DNA of 64,000 nt from Peribacillus frigoritolerans (GCA_030562215.1 JAUPFL010000001.1:1600501-1664500); one strand, 5' to 3'. Counted from the first letter of the stretch, positions 7,876 to 17,200 are shown. Program-made: numbers and translations. The notes: generated by a model not told the origin, from the sequence alone.

Positions 7876-8436
7876 TTAGTCCATAATGGTCAGGAGTTGA
7901 TCGATCGCGTTCCTTGGACGCGGGGCAGGGATCATATCGGGATAGCCAACGTGAAGGCTGCCGACAATCTTCTCGCCTGGTTTCACGCCTAAAGCTTCAC
8001 GAAACTCCATGCTGTGTATCATGCCGTATGTTTCCCATATCATCCCGATTCCCTGTTCCCAGGCAAGCAGGCTGAAATTCTGGATCAAGGCACTTGTAGC
8101 CGCATAATCTTCTTCACGTGTCATAGGATTCGGATGCTCTTCCATGATCACTGCGACAAACATCGGTACACCTATAAGTTTATTATATCCTCGCTGTCCG
8201 GCTGCTTTTTTCTTTTCAGGGTCCTTCTCTTTGCCTTCCATGAATGCACGGGTTGCTTCTGCGAGTTTTAAACGGCTATCACCATGCACTACGATGAAGC
8301 GCCATGGTTGGGTCATTTTATGGTTCGGTGCCCATGTTGAAGTTTCCAATAATGATTGGATGGTATCGCTAGGAACAGGAATGTCCTTAAATCGTTTGAT
8401 ACTGCGCCGTTCTTTAATGATATCTTCTAGTTTCAT
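7876..8436 (-). CDS. Nitroreductase family protein (FMN-dependent oxidoreductase)
   Basis: 186 residues with the nitroreductase fold. The N-terminal ERRSIKRFKDIPVPSDTI carries the arginine cluster that binds FMN phosphate, followed by WAPNHKMTQPWRFIVV and the C-terminal EKIVGSLHVGYPD. AAGGAG lies just before the ATG at 8436. Members reduce nitro compounds, quinones or enones with NAD(P)H; the physiological substrate is not evident. It resembles the single-domain YdjA/YfhC group more than NfrA. The upstream region contains a long structured element (8481-8612) that would lie in its leader. Confidence 0.85.
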   Translation of the reverse strand: MKLEDIIKERRSIKRFKDIPVPSDTIQSLLETSTWAPNHKMTQPWRFIVVHGDSRLKLAEATRAFMEGKEKDPEKKKAAGQRGYNKLIGVPMFVAVIMEEHPNPMTREEDYAATSALIQNFSLLAWEQGIGMIWETYGMIHSMEFREALGVKPGEKIVGSLHVGYPDMIPAPRPRNAIDQLLTIMD

Positions 8437-8480
8437 GACTATCCTGCTCCTTTAAATCATATATGTAAGTTTAATAGTTG

Positions 8481-8612
8481 AAAAAAATAATCCCCGGCTG
8501 CCTAATATGCTTCCAATGTGAATAAATTACTTGAATAAAGAGGGGCAATATTCTAGTGACTTGCATTCGCTAATGAGCATATAATTTTACTAGGCACAGA
8601 GAAGCCGGGGCG
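8481..8612 (-). ncRNA. Candidate structured RNA or leader, unassigned
   Basis: A contiguous 20-nt strand (8492-8511) pairs in three consecutive helices with 8603-8610 (8 bp, CCCCGGCT/AGCCGGGG), 8591-8595 (5 bp) and 8576-8582 (7 bp, ATATGCT/AGCATAT). The unpaired bases (7 and 8 nt) lie only on the other strand. Inside are two small hairpins, CATTCGCTAATG (8564-8575) and GAATA...TATTC (8533-8553). On the minus strand the closing helix is followed by AUUAUUUUUUU, as in an intrinsic terminator. It lies 45 nt before the nitroreductase start and could be a leader or a free small RNA. I do not recognise it as a known riboswitch class. Confidence 0.5.
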
Positions 8613-8614
8613 AC

Positions 8615-8632
8615 ATTGTATCTATGTACAAT
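8615..8632. promoter_or_regulatory. Inverted repeat ATTGTA-N6-TACAAT
   Basis: Perfect 6-bp arms with a 6-nt spacer, a few bases upstream (minus-strand sense) of the structured RNA candidate. Looks like a repressor site; the regulator is unknown. Confidence 0.4.
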
Positions 8633-8642
8633 ATCAAAAGGG

Positions 8643-8662
8643 TACGATAAGAGAATATCGTA
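8643..8662. promoter_or_regulatory. Inverted repeat TACGATA-N6-TATCGTA
   Basis: Perfect 7-bp arms with a 6-nt spacer, 11 bases from the previous inverted repeat. Both share the N6 spacing. Confidence 0.45.
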
Positions 8663-8686
8663 ATTGCTTATCAAATTTCAGAGATC

Positions 8687-8712
8687 GATAATGAAATTGA
8701 AAATCATTATCA
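8687..8712. promoter_or_regulatory. Fur box
   Basis: TGAAAATCATTATCA (8698-8712) matches the Bacillus 7-1-7 Fur consensus TGATAATNATTATCA at all but one position, and lies inside a wider inverted repeat GATAATG-N11-CATTATC. A TTGCTT-17-GATAAT promoter candidate for the plus strand ends within it, and a TTGACA motif on the minus strand lies just beyond. It could control the ABC exporter, the minus-strand RNA/nitroreductase unit, or both. Confidence 0.7.
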
Positions 8713-8882
8713 ATTAGAATTTTCGCTTATTTCCTGTTATTTGTCAAGGGTATTTATAAAAAAATTCAAGATATTTACCAATCCTTTAAAACAGGTAAAA
8801 TCTTTTAAAAAATCTGTATAAAAATGTATAATGAGAGGATGAAAAGATGCTATCTACATATGGAGAATCGAAGGTGTCATAG

Positions 8883-10630
8883 ATGAAAAAATTGTCCTCA
8901 TTTCTTAAGCCGTACTGGCTTTTGATCATTCTTGCTTTATCCTTAATGATTGTCGAGCTCGGGGTAGAGCTGTTACAACCTCTATTTATAGCAAAAATAA
9001 TTGATGATGGCATTTTACAGAAAGATTTATCGGTAGTGATTAAATGGGAAGCGTCATGGTTGGACTTTCCATTTTTTCATTTCTTGGCGGGATCGTTAAT
9101 TCATTTACGGCATCACATGTAAGTCAAAGCTTTGGACATGATGTCAGGAAGAGCCTTTTTGGTAAAATACAGGCGTTTTCTTTTGCGAATTTGAATAATA
9201 TCCCGACTTCCTCATTGATCACAAGGATGACAAATGATGTGACCCAACTTCAAAATACGATTTTTATGGGCTTGCGTATCATGGCAAGGGCACCATTGAT
9301 CGTAATCGGCGGAGCGATAATGGCTATTACGGTCGATTTGAAATTATCCCTTGTATTGGTCATTTCAATACCGGTTCTTGTTTTCTTCTTGGGATGGGTT
9401 ATGAAACGGGCTGCTAAGCTGTTTATGCTCGTGCAGAAAAAACTCGATAATCTCAATGGCGTCATGAGGGAAAACCTGATAGGCATGCGCCTGATCAAAG
9501 CTTTTCTTCGTAAGGAGCATGAAATCGGCCGATTTGACCATGCGAATGAAGAGTTGAAAAGAAAGACTGTGTCTTCCCTTCGTTTAATTGAAACGACGAT
9601 GCCTGTGCTGATGCTTGTCATGAATGTGGCGATTCTGGTCATTCTCTGGCTTGGAAGTGAATTTATAACAACCGGAGAGATACAGGTAGGGGAAGTTGTG
9701 GCGATTGTCAACTATGCCACGAGGATTGCCGCATCCCTTTCCGTTTTTTTCATGGCTGATCATGGTCATTTCCCGTGCAAAGGCTTCAGCGGAACGTGTG
9801 ACGGAAATATTTGAAACCCCGATAGATATTGATGAAGGTAATGCGGAAAGCAAGAGTGGGGACGTAAATGGGGGAGGCATCAAGTTTCTGGATGTATCTT
9901 TCCGCTATCCCGGAACCGAAACCCCGGTATTGAAAAACTTGACCTTCTCCATCGATCCGGGAGAATCGCTTGCAATCATAGGAGCGACAGGATCGGGGAA
10001 AACATCACTGTTTCAGCTGATTCCGAGATTATACGGAGTTGAAAGCGGCTCCATTCAAATTGATGGCCAGGATCTGAAAGATATTCCCTTGAATTCGCTG
10101 CGGAATAGGATCGGCTATGTCCCGCAAGAGGCCCTGCTTTTTCAGGAACCATAAAAAATAATGTCGCTTGGGGAAAAGAAGGTGCCTCGATGGAGGAAAT
10201 CATGGCAGCGGCCATGCATGCTCAGGTCCATGAGACAGTAATGAAACTTCCGAAGCAGTATGAAACCCAGTTAGGGCAAAAAGGAGTGAATCTATCGGGA
10301 GGGCAAAAACAGCGCTTATCGATCGCAAGAGCATTGGTGCGCAAACCGAAGATTCTCCTTCTGGACGATAGTACAAGTGCGCTGGATTTGAAGACGGAAA
10401 GTAAATTGCTTGCCGCTTTAAAGGACTATACATGCACAACGCTCATCATTACCCAAAAAATCAGTACAGCCATGGAGGCTGACAAAATCTTATTGCTGGA
10501 AAGCGGTCAAGTCCTTGCGCTGGGGAAACATGAGGATTTGATGCAAACAAGCGATCTTTATCGAAAAATCGTTCACTCACAGTTTGGGGAGGAGGGGATT
10601 TCGCTTGAGTCGAAGAATATCTCCCGATAA
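8883..10630 (+). CDS. ABC exporter subunit (YfiB-like), three frameshifts
   Basis: Fused membrane/ATPase half-transporter of about 582 residues, first partner of a heterodimer. Six-helix domain ([41 protein letters not shown]), then an ATPase with Walker A GATGSGKT, signature LSGGQKQ and Walker [14 protein letters not shown]. The catalytic glutamate after Walker B is aspartate (DD instead of DE), as in the degenerate-site subunit of heterodimeric exporters. The frame breaks near 9047 (a G lost), 9743 (a T gained) and 10140 (a T lost), each in a homopolymer; repair gives continuous family sequence. Resembles B. subtilis YfiB. Its end overlaps the next gene. Start ATG 8883. A Fur box lies 170 bases upstream. 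Confidence 0.85.
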
Positions 10631-12395
10631 GGCAAAGTCTAAACCGGTCAACTCCTGGAAAACGATAAAAAGGATCGTTCCCTACTTAGCAACGAATAAA
10701 AGCCTGCTATTTTGCGTCCTTTTCATGGTACTGATGAGCTCGGTCTTGGGATTGCTTGGCCCCTTTCTTGTTGGGGTGGCCATTGATGATTATATTGTCA
10801 CAAGAGATAGCGGGGGGCTGATCCGCCTTCTTTTAGGGCTTCTCGGAGTCTATATATTTTATTCCCTATCCATGTGGCTTCAGAATTATTGGATGATCGG
10901 AATCGCACAGGATACGGTTTATGCGATGCGCAATCAACTATTCAAAAAGCTTCACCAGTTGTCCATTCCCTTTTTTGACCGGCGTCAGCATGGGGAATTG
11001 ATGAGCAGGGTCACGAATGATATAGAAAATGTCAGTTCCACTTTGAATAGTTCCGTCATCCAGATTTTTTCAAGTGTGCTGACACTGGTCGGGACGATCG
11101 GAGTCATGCTTTATTTGAGCCCTTTATTAACTGTTTTAACCTTATTCATCGTTCCCCTCATGTTCTTCGGTCTGAGGTGGATAACGAACAGGACGGGAAA
11201 GCTGTTTAAACAACAGCAGAAGAACCTGGGAGAACTGAATGGGTTTATAGAAGAAACGATTTCCGGACAACGGATCGTAAAGGCTTTTTCACAGGAAGAT
11301 AAAGTGATCCGTGATTTTATCATCCGGAGTGAAAACTTGAAGAAAGCCGGCTTTCTATCACAATCATACTCAGGGCTGATTCCAAAACTGATGAATTTAC
11401 TGAACAACCTAAGTTTCACGGTAATAGCAGCTGTCGGCGGATTTTTGGCGCTGAGTGGCATAGGTACGGTTTCCATCGGGGTCATTGTCATCTTTACCGA
11501 GTATTCAAGGCAATTCACCCGTCCGCTCAATGACCTGGCTAACCAATTCAATACACTGCTCTCAGCTGTTGCCGGTGCTGAGCGGGTTTTTTCCATACTT
11601 GATGAAAAAGAAGAGGAATTGGATGAGAAACAGGCTGCGGAACTTCGTGATGTCAGCGGTGACGTGGGCTTTGAGGGTGTGTCCTTTTCGTATAATGATG
11701 AAGAGCAAACGATATATGATGTTAGTTTCCATGCAAAAAAGGGCGAGACCATCGCGCTTGTAGGTCCCACGGGGGCAGGTAAGACCACGATCATTAATCT
11801 TCTTGCCCGTTTTTACGAGCCGAATAGCGGCCGGATATTGATTGATGGCCAGGATATCAAACAGGTGACAAGGTCCAGTCTCCGTAAGCATATGGGTTTC
11901 GTTTTACAGGATTCCTTCTTGTTTCAAGGTACGATTCGTGAAAATATCCGCTACGGCCGGCTGGAGGCTGGAGATGAAGAAGTGGTGAATGCAGCCAAGC
12001 TTGCCAATGCCCATTCCTTTATCATGAAATTGCCAGATCGATATGATACCATCTTGAATCAAGATGGCAGTGGGATAAGTCAGGGGCAGCGCCAGCTGTT
12101 ATCGATTGCCAGGGCTATTTTGGCCGATCCCGTTTTATTGATTTTGGATGAAGCGACAAGTAGCATAGATACGATTACCGAGCTTAAAATCCAGGAAGCA
12201 TTACACCGCTTGATGGAGGGCAGGACAAGTTTTGTCATTGCCCACAGATTGAATACAATTCAGCAGAGTGATCAAATCCTCGTACTTGATGAAGGAAGGA
12301 TCATTGAAAGGGGATCCCATGATGAATTGTTGCGGCAGAAGGGTTTTTATTACGATCTAAATCGCGGTTCATTAAGGGAAAATCAGATAGGATGA
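10605..12395 (+). CDS. ABC exporter subunit (YfiC-like)
   Basis: 596-residue half-transporter, second partner of the heterodimer. Six membrane helices, then an ATPase with Walker [10 protein letters not shown]-loop [15 protein letters not shown], signature ISQGQRQ (changed from LSGGQ), Walker [15 protein letters not shown] with the catalytic glutamate, and the switch histidine in FVIAHRLN. The consensus catalytic site therefore uses this subunit's Walker motifs with the partner's intact signature, and the second site is degenerate. I chose TTG at 10605 because GGAGGAGGGG lies just upstream, inside the end of the first gene; this overlap suggests coupled translation. Likely a multidrug or lipid-type exporter; substrate unknown. 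Confidence 0.87.
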   Translation: MSRRISPDKAKSKPVNSWKTIKRIVPYLATNKSLLFCVLFMVLMSSVLGLLGPFLVGVAIDDYIVTRDSGGLIRLLLGLLGVYIFYSLSMWLQNYWMIGIAQDTVYAMRNQLFKKLHQLSIPFFDRRQHGELMSRVTNDIENVSSTLNSSVIQIFSSVLTLVGTIGVMLYLSPLLTVLTLFIVPLMFFGLRWITNRTGKLFKQQQKNLGELNGFIEETISGQRIVKAFSQEDKVIRDFIIRSENLKKAGFLSQSYSGLIPKLMNLLNNLSFTVIAAVGGFLALSGIGTVSIGVIVIFTEYSRQFTRPLNDLANQFNTLLSAVAGAERVFSILDEKEEELDEKQAAELRDVSGDVGFEGVSFSYNDEEQTIYDVSFHAKKGETIALVGPTGAGKTTIINLLARFYEPNSGRILIDGQDIKQVTRSSLRKHMGFVLQDSFLFQGTIRENIRYGRLEAGDEEVVNAAKLANAHSFIMKLPDRYDTILNQDGSGISQGQRQLLSIARAILADPVLLILDEATSSIDTITELKIQEALHRLMEGRTSFVIAHRLNTIQQSDQILVLDEGRIIERGSHDELLRQKGFYYDLNRGSLRENQIG

Positions 12396-12402
12396 AGAAA
12401 AA

Positions 12403-12432
12403 AATGTGTGCCACTAGGCGCACATTTTTTGT
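12403..12432 (+). terminator. Terminator of the ABC exporter operon
   Basis: AATGTGTGCC / GGCGCACATT stem, loop ACTA, T tract. Confidence 0.85.
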
Positions 12433-12754
12433 TGGTCCTAAAATAAGGATCTTAAACTTGGATTGCCGTTCATTTAATGCTCCTGGATTTTTCACACAAT
12501 ATGGTTTTTATAAAACGTGAAATCACCAATTCCATCATGGTGGGAAAAGAGGTAATTATCGACAAAATAATGGGAAATACTTTACAAATTGACCAAATTG
12601 CTATTGCTAAAAAACCTAATGGTAACATATAATTCAGAATATATATAAAATTCTTTAAATTTAATGGGCGTGGGGAGTAATACAGCCCAGGCCCCTTATA
12701 AATGAAGGTTTTTTATAGTTGCACACTAGATCAATAGAGAGGAGATGGAAAAAA
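12433..12754. other. Upstream region of cstA
   Basis: No gene seen. AT-rich up to about 12660, then a GC-richer segment GGGCGTGGGGAG...CCCAGGCCCC (12665-12696) that can fold. Ribosome site AGAGAGGAGATGG precedes the cstA ATG. Confidence 0.4.
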
Positions 12755-14805
12755 ATGAAAGCGCTTAAGTCGGTTATTCTTTGGGGGATCATATCTGCAT
12801 TGGGTGCGGTTAGTTTTGGTTTCGTCGCGCTAAACCGGGGGAAAGCATCAATGCCATGTGGATTGTTACTGCAGCACTCTGTGTTTATTCGATTGCATAC
12901 CGCTTTTATAGTAAATTCATTGCACGGAAAGTGTTTGAGCTAGATGACAATCGCCAGACTCCATCGGAAGCGAACAATGATGGGAAAGATTATGTACCCA
13001 CAAACAAATGGGTGTTGTTTGGCCACCATTTTGCAGCAATTGCCGGAGCTGGACCTCTCGTAGGCCCCATCCTTGCAGCGCAGATGGGATATTTGCCAGG
13101 GACACTATGGCTTGTAGTCGGAGTTGTATTGGCTGGTGCCGTACAGGATTTCATCATTCTCTTCGGTTCGATGCGCCGTAACGGCAAATCTTTGGGTGAG
13201 ATGATCAAAGAGGAGATTGGACCGGTTACTGGCTTGATAGCGATGATCGGTATCCTCGGTATCATGATCATTTTATTAGCGGTACTTGCCCTGGTTGTCG
13301 TAAAAGCGCTGGTGGGCAGTCCGTGGGGATGTTCACGATTGCTTCGACCATACCGATTGCAGTCCTTATGGGCATTTACATGCGTTATATAAGACCGGGC
13401 CGGGTTGGTGAAGGATCGATTATCGGAATCATACTTTTAATGCTCGCTTTATATTTCGGCCGCTTTGTAGCCGAGAGCGAAACATGGGCGCCAATGTTCA
13501 CTTTCAGCGGGAAACGATTGCCATCATGTTGATCGTATATGGTTTCGTTGCCTCCGTATTGCCTGTATGGATGTTATTGGCACCGCGTGATTACTTAAGC
13601 ACATTCTTGAAAATCGGGACGATCATCGGACTTGCACTTGGCATCTTTATTGTCATGCCGAGCCTTGAAATGCCTGCCGTCACTCAATTCATCGATGGAA
13701 CAGGACCTGTATTTTCCGGAAATTTATTCCCGTTCCTATTCATTACGATCGCTTGTGGAGCGGTATCGGGATTCCATGCACTCGTTTCATCAGGTACAAC
13801 CCCTAAAATGATTGAACGAGAATCTCATTCACGTCCAATCGGATACGGGGCGATGTTGACTGAATCCTTTGTAGCCATCATGGCGATGATAGCAGCCTGT
13901 GTATTGACGCCAGGTATCTATTTTGCCATTAACAGCCCGGGGGCCGTTGTGGGAACGGAACCTGCGCAAGTGGCCGCTACGATATCAGATTGGGGTTTCC
14001 TTTTGACACCTGAGATGATTACCGGCCTTGCAGACGATGTTGGGGAAGAGACCATTATATCCCGTACTGGAGGAGCTCCAACCTTTGCTATCGGCATGGC
14101 CCATATCTTCTCGCAAGTGATTGGCGGAGCGTCCCTGATGGCGTTCTGGTATCATTTCGCGATCCTGTTCGAGGCATTGTTCATATTGACCACCATTGAT
14201 GCGGGAACCAGGGTAGGGCGTTTTATGATACAGGATATCATCGGCACCTTTTACAAACCATTTGCCGAAACGAATAAATGGCTGCCTAATATAATTGCGA
14301 CTGCCATTTGTGTCATCGGTTGGGGGTATTTCCTTTATCAAGGTGTCATTGATCCTCTTGGAGGAATCAATACCCTTTGGCCATTGTTTGGAATTGCGAA
14401 TCAGATGCTTTCCGCCATTGCGTTGCTGCTTGGGACGACGGTCCTTTTCAAAATGGGTAAAAAGCGTACACATGGGTCACCCTTGTGCCCACTACATTCT
14501 TGTTGATAGTGACCATGACGGCAGGGTGGCAAAAGCTGTTCCATGAAAACCCGGCGATTGGCTTTTTAGCACATAAAGATAAGTTTAAAGCAGCCTATGA
14601 CAGTGGGGAAGTTCTTGCTCCGGCAGCTAACCTTGCCGAGATGAAGCGGGTTATCGTCAATGATTATGTGGATGCTGCCCTATGTGCCATCTTCATGATC
14701 GTGGTGATCACGGTCCTGATTTCTGCCATAAGGTTATGGATAAAAGTCTTGAAGAACCAGAAAATAGATTTACATGAAACACCTTATGTATCCAGGTCGT
14801 CATAA
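12755..14805 (+). CDS. cstA: Carbon starvation protein CstA, pyruvate/peptide transporter, four frameshifts
   Basis: Polytopic membrane carrier of about 684 residues after repair, family CstA/BtsT, associated with pyruvate or peptide uptake in starving cells. Conserved segments include FGHHFAAIAGAGPLVGPILAAQMGYLPGTLW, VQDFIILFGSMRRNGKSLGEM, SGFHALVSSGTTPKM and DAGTRVGRFMIQDIIGTF. The frame breaks near 12840 (G lost), 13318 (G lost), 13510 (G lost) and 14467 (T lost); each repair continues the family sequence. A CcpA-type sequence TGAAAGCGCTTAAG covers the start codon (12756-12769). It is followed by a YbdD-like small gene, the usual genetic partner. Confidence 0.9.
12756..12769 (+). promoter_or_regulatory. 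Possible cre (CcpA) site at the cstA start codon
   Basis: TGAAAGCGCTTAAG matches TGAAAGCGCTTTCA at 11 of 14 positions, with the central AGCGCT intact. Its position on the start codon would suit roadblock-type repression. Confidence 0.45.
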
Positions 14806-14818
14806 GGGAGGGAAGGCA

Positions 14819-15022
14819 ATGTTGAAAAGAATAATTAAAATTCTCAGCTACAGAAAGCAATTCGTCAGTTTGCTCGTCGGTGTGCCAAGTTATGATACGT
14901 ATGTGGCACATATGAGAATGCATCATCCTGAAGATCCTGTGAAAACCAGGAAAGAATTTTTCTGCGAAGCTCAGGATGAACGGTATAACGCAAAGGGTGG
15001 GAAAGTGTCCCGTTGCTGTTAA
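14819..15022 (+). CDS. YbdD/YjiX family small protein
   Basis: A 67-residue protein: MLKRIIKILSYRKQFVSLLVGVPSYDTYVAHMRMHHPE..., with FFCEAQDERYNAKGGKVSRCC at the end. Matches the short YbdD/YjiX family (cysteine-containing C-terminus) that is encoded directly downstream of cstA/btsT transporters in many bacteria. Start ATG 14819 follows GGGAGGGAAGG. Likely modulates or supports the transporter; its biochemical role is unknown. Confidence 0.85.
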   Translation: MLKRIIKILSYRKQFVSLLVGVPSYDTYVAHMRMHHPEDPVKTRKEFFCEAQDERYNAKGGKVSRCC

Positions 15023-15035
15023 AAAATATTTATTG

Positions 15036-15064
15036 AAGGGTCCTCAATAGGGGCCCTTTTTTTC
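15036..15064 (+). terminator. Terminator of cstA operon
   Basis: AAGGGTCC / GGGGCCCTT with loop TCAATAG, then seven T residues. Confidence 0.82.
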
Positions 15065-15187
15065 GTGGTTTTTTCGAAGTGGGACATAAGTGGAGGGTGA
15101 AATGTAACAGCCGTGGAGTAGTGAAAATGTGGAAAAGTAAATATAAAACCAAAAAAATCACATTTCCTGGTCCTTTATTCATATTGA

Positions 15188-15204
15188 TGTTATATAATCT
15201 AACA
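15188..15204 (+). promoter_or_regulatory. TnrA/GlnR box 1 upstream of amtB
   Basis: TGTTATATAATCTAACA fits TGTNA-N7-TNACA exactly. Located 120 bases before the gene, a position suited to TnrA activation. Confidence 0.8.
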
Positions 15205-15278
15205 TTTTTTTGAAAAATTCAAAAATTAAGTTGAATAATTAGAAAATTAAGTATATGATAAAAAATATAACATAATAT

Positions 15279-15295
15279 TGTAAATAAACATAACA
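15279..15295 (+). promoter_or_regulatory. TnrA/GlnR box 2 upstream of amtB
   Basis: TGTAAATAAACATAACA also fits TGTNA-N7-TNACA exactly. It lies 29 bases before the start codon, downstream of any likely promoter, so it may serve repression by GlnR. Confidence 0.7.
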
Positions 15296-15323
15296 TAGAC
15301 AAAAAACAAGGGGAAAAAACAGT

Positions 15324-16538
15324 ATGCAAATGACAGATTCGGTATTCATGTTTTTGGCAACGATGATGGTTTGGTTAATGACACCAGGGATTGCCCTATT
15401 TTATGGAGGGATGGTAAAAAGTAAAAATGTCCTGAATACGGCAATGCATAGTTATATGCCTTTGGCTGTCATTTCGATTCTTTGGGTGTTGATTGGGTAT
15501 TCATTATCATTTTCACCTGGTAATACACTTCTGGGCGGTCTGGATTGGGTTGGCTTAAAGGATGTAGGCTTTGCACCTGGACCATACAGCGAAACAATTC
15601 CTCATAGTTTGTTCATGTTATTTCAAATGACTTTTGCCGTTTTAACTGTCTCGATCATTGCAGGTGGCATTGCCGAGCGGATGAAGTTTTCAGCATTCCT
15701 GATTTTTACGATCCTTTGGTCTTTATTCGTATACGCTCCCGTTGCACACTGGGTATGGGGAGGCGGCTGGTTAGCGGAACTGGGTACACTTGACTTTGCA
15801 GGTGGCAACGTTGTTCATATTTCTTCAGGGGTTGCAGGTCTGGTTTTAGCGATCATGTTAGGTAAAAGGAAAGAGTCAGGGGACAGTGCGCCGCATAATC
15901 TTCCTTTAACATTCCTTGGCGGATCATTAATTTGGTTCGGTTGGTACGGCTTCAACGTCGGAAGCGCACTGACAATCAATGAAGTGGCGATGAATGTATT
16001 CGTCAATACAGCTGTTGCAGCGGCTGCCGGTATCATAGGCTGGCTGATCGTTGAGTATATGGCTAATAAAAAGGCAACATTGCTGGGTGCGGTATCCGGA
16101 GCCATTTCTGGATTGGTGGCCATTACGCCTGCTTGCGGATTCGTAACCCCTGCCTCTTCCATCATCATCGGGGTCATCGGCGGTGCCGTATGTTTCTGGG
16201 GTGTATTCTTCCTGAAGAATAAACTGGGTTACGATGATGCACTTGATGCTTTCGGATTGCATGGAATCGGTGGGACATGGGGTGGCATCGCTACAGGGTT
16301 GTTCGCGACAACTTCCGTAAACGAAAACGGTGCAAATGGTTTATTCTATGGTGATTTCAACTTGTTGTGGAAGCAGCTTGTAGCGATCATTGTGACATAT
16401 ATCTTCGTTGCCGTTGTCACCTATATCGTTGCTAAAGTCATTAACCTTTTCGTGCCGTTGCGTGTCAGTGAAGAAGATGAGTCAATGGGGCTTGATCTTA
16501 CACTTCATGGAGAAAAAGCTTATCACGAATCCATTTAA
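15324..16538 (+). CDS. amtB: Ammonium transporter
   Basis: 404-residue Amt/Rh-family channel with eleven predicted helices. Recognisable blocks are WLMTPGIALFYGGMV, the pore segment FQMTFAVLTVSIIAGGIAERMKF, DFAGGNVVHISSGVAGLVLAI (first pore histidine region) and DDALDAFGLHGIGGTWGGIATGLFA (second pore histidine). Named nrgA in B. subtilis. It is followed after 14 bases by its PII partner glnK, and preceded by two TnrA/GlnR boxes, so expression should rise on nitrogen limitation. Start ATG 15324 after AAGGGG. Confidence 0.95.
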   Translation: MQMTDSVFMFLATMMVWLMTPGIALFYGGMVKSKNVLNTAMHSYMPLAVISILWVLIGYSLSFSPGNTLLGGLDWVGLKDVGFAPGPYSETIPHSLFMLFQMTFAVLTVSIIAGGIAERMKFSAFLIFTILWSLFVYAPVAHWVWGGGWLAELGTLDFAGGNVVHISSGVAGLVLAIMLGKRKESGDSAPHNLPLTFLGGSLIWFGWYGFNVGSALTINEVAMNVFVNTAVAAAAGIIGWLIVEYMANKKATLLGAVSGAISGLVAITPACGFVTPASSIIIGVIGGAVCFWGVFFLKNKLGYDDALDAFGLHGIGGTWGGIATGLFATTSVNENGANGLFYGDFNLLWKQLVAIIVTYIFVAVVTYIVAKVINLFVPLRVSEEDESMGLDLTLHGEKAYHESI

Positions 16539-16552
16539 AAGGGGTTGCTCAT

Positions 16553-16915
16553 ATGTCCGAGGTTTTAACGAAAATAGAAATCATTACACGTCCCATCAAG
16601 TTTGAACAATTCAAAGCGGAACTTGCAAAAATAGGGGTAAGCGGAATGACTGTATCGGAAGTAAAAGGAACGGGTCTTCAGAAAAGTTATGTGGAAACCT
16701 ATAGAGGCAGAAATCGTGAAATGTCATTACATGACCGAATGAAAATCGAAATCGTCGTGTGTGAAGTGCCAGTTCAGGATGTTGTGGATGTAGCAAGGAA
16801 ATTCTTGAGTACAGGTAAACCGGGTGACGGAAAAATCTTCATTTATGAATTGGCGAATGTTGTGAATATCCGTACCGGAAAAGAAGGCCATGATGCTTTA
16901 AAGAATGACCTCTGA
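16553..16915 (+). CDS. glnK: Nitrogen regulatory protein PII
   Basis: 120-residue PII signal protein (NrgB in B. subtilis) that binds ATP/ADP and 2-oxoglutarate and gates AmtB. Core features: IEIITRPIKFEQFKAELAKIGVSGMTVSEVKG, T-loop region around YVETYRGRN, then MKIEIVVCEVPVQDVVDVARKF and TGKPGDGKIFIYELANVVNIRTGKEGHDAL. The T-loop end differs somewhat from proteobacterial GlnK, as expected for Bacillus NrgB. Preceded by AAAGGGG. Operon with amtB. Confidence 0.93.
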   Translation: MSEVLTKIEIITRPIKFEQFKAELAKIGVSGMTVSEVKGTGLQKSYVETYRGRNREMSLHDRMKIEIVVCEVPVQDVVDVARKFLSTGKPGDGKIFIYELANVVNIRTGKEGHDALKNDL

Positions 16916-16976
16916 TTGGTTGATGATCTGGCCAAATGTGCCGGATACATTAGAGGTAAAGAAAGGGAGCCTGAAA

Positions 16977-17159
16977 ATGGGGAGATTGGTCCGAATTGTT
17001 AATGCAAAAAAACAGAAGATCGTTAATACGCTCATTTCAGAGGATGTATATCAACCTGATGACCGACCCTTTTTATTGGAATTGCCATTGAAAAATTTAG
17101 AAGAAATACTATCCCTCCGTATGAAATCCTCGTTTCAAAATCCCCGTTTTAAAAAATGA
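16977..17159 (+). CDS. FbpA-like small basic protein (tentative)
   Basis: A 60-residue basic protein: MGRLVRIVNAKKQKIVNTLI..., then VYQPDDRPFLLELPLKNLEEIL. The arrangement (basic start with KK repeats, two leucine-rich helices, LPLKNLEEIL) resembles the short Fur-regulated basic protein FbpA family of Bacillus. The ATG at 16977 follows AAAGGGAG; a longer frame from 16905 overlaps glnK and looks non-coding. No Fur box is seen close by; the gene may be read through from amtB-glnK, so iron control is not shown. Ends at a terminator. Confidence 0.5.
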   Translation: MGRLVRIVNAKKQKIVNTLISEDVYQPDDRPFLLELPLKNLEEILSLRMKSSFQNPRFKK

Positions 17160-17167
17160 CTTTTCAG

Positions 17168-17200
17168 GCCGTTATCCTATATGGGATTAGCGGCTTTTTT
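17168..17200 (+). terminator. Terminator after the FbpA-like gene
   Basis: GCCGTTATCC / GGATTAGCGGC with loop TATATG, then six T residues. Confidence 0.8.

Noticed and set aside
7693-7992. 99-codon ORF through repeat copy 2
   Set aside because: Same reason, and it runs antisense into the nitroreductase gene.
8698-8712. PerR or Zur box instead of Fur
   Set aside because: The 7-1-7 TGAAAATCATTATCA fits Fur best; PerR (TTATAATNATTATAA) and Zur sites match less well.
12755-14805. cstA as a pseudogene
   Set aside because: Four breaks, but every break is a single missing base, mostly in a homopolymer, and the whole protein is otherwise conserved; error is far more likely.
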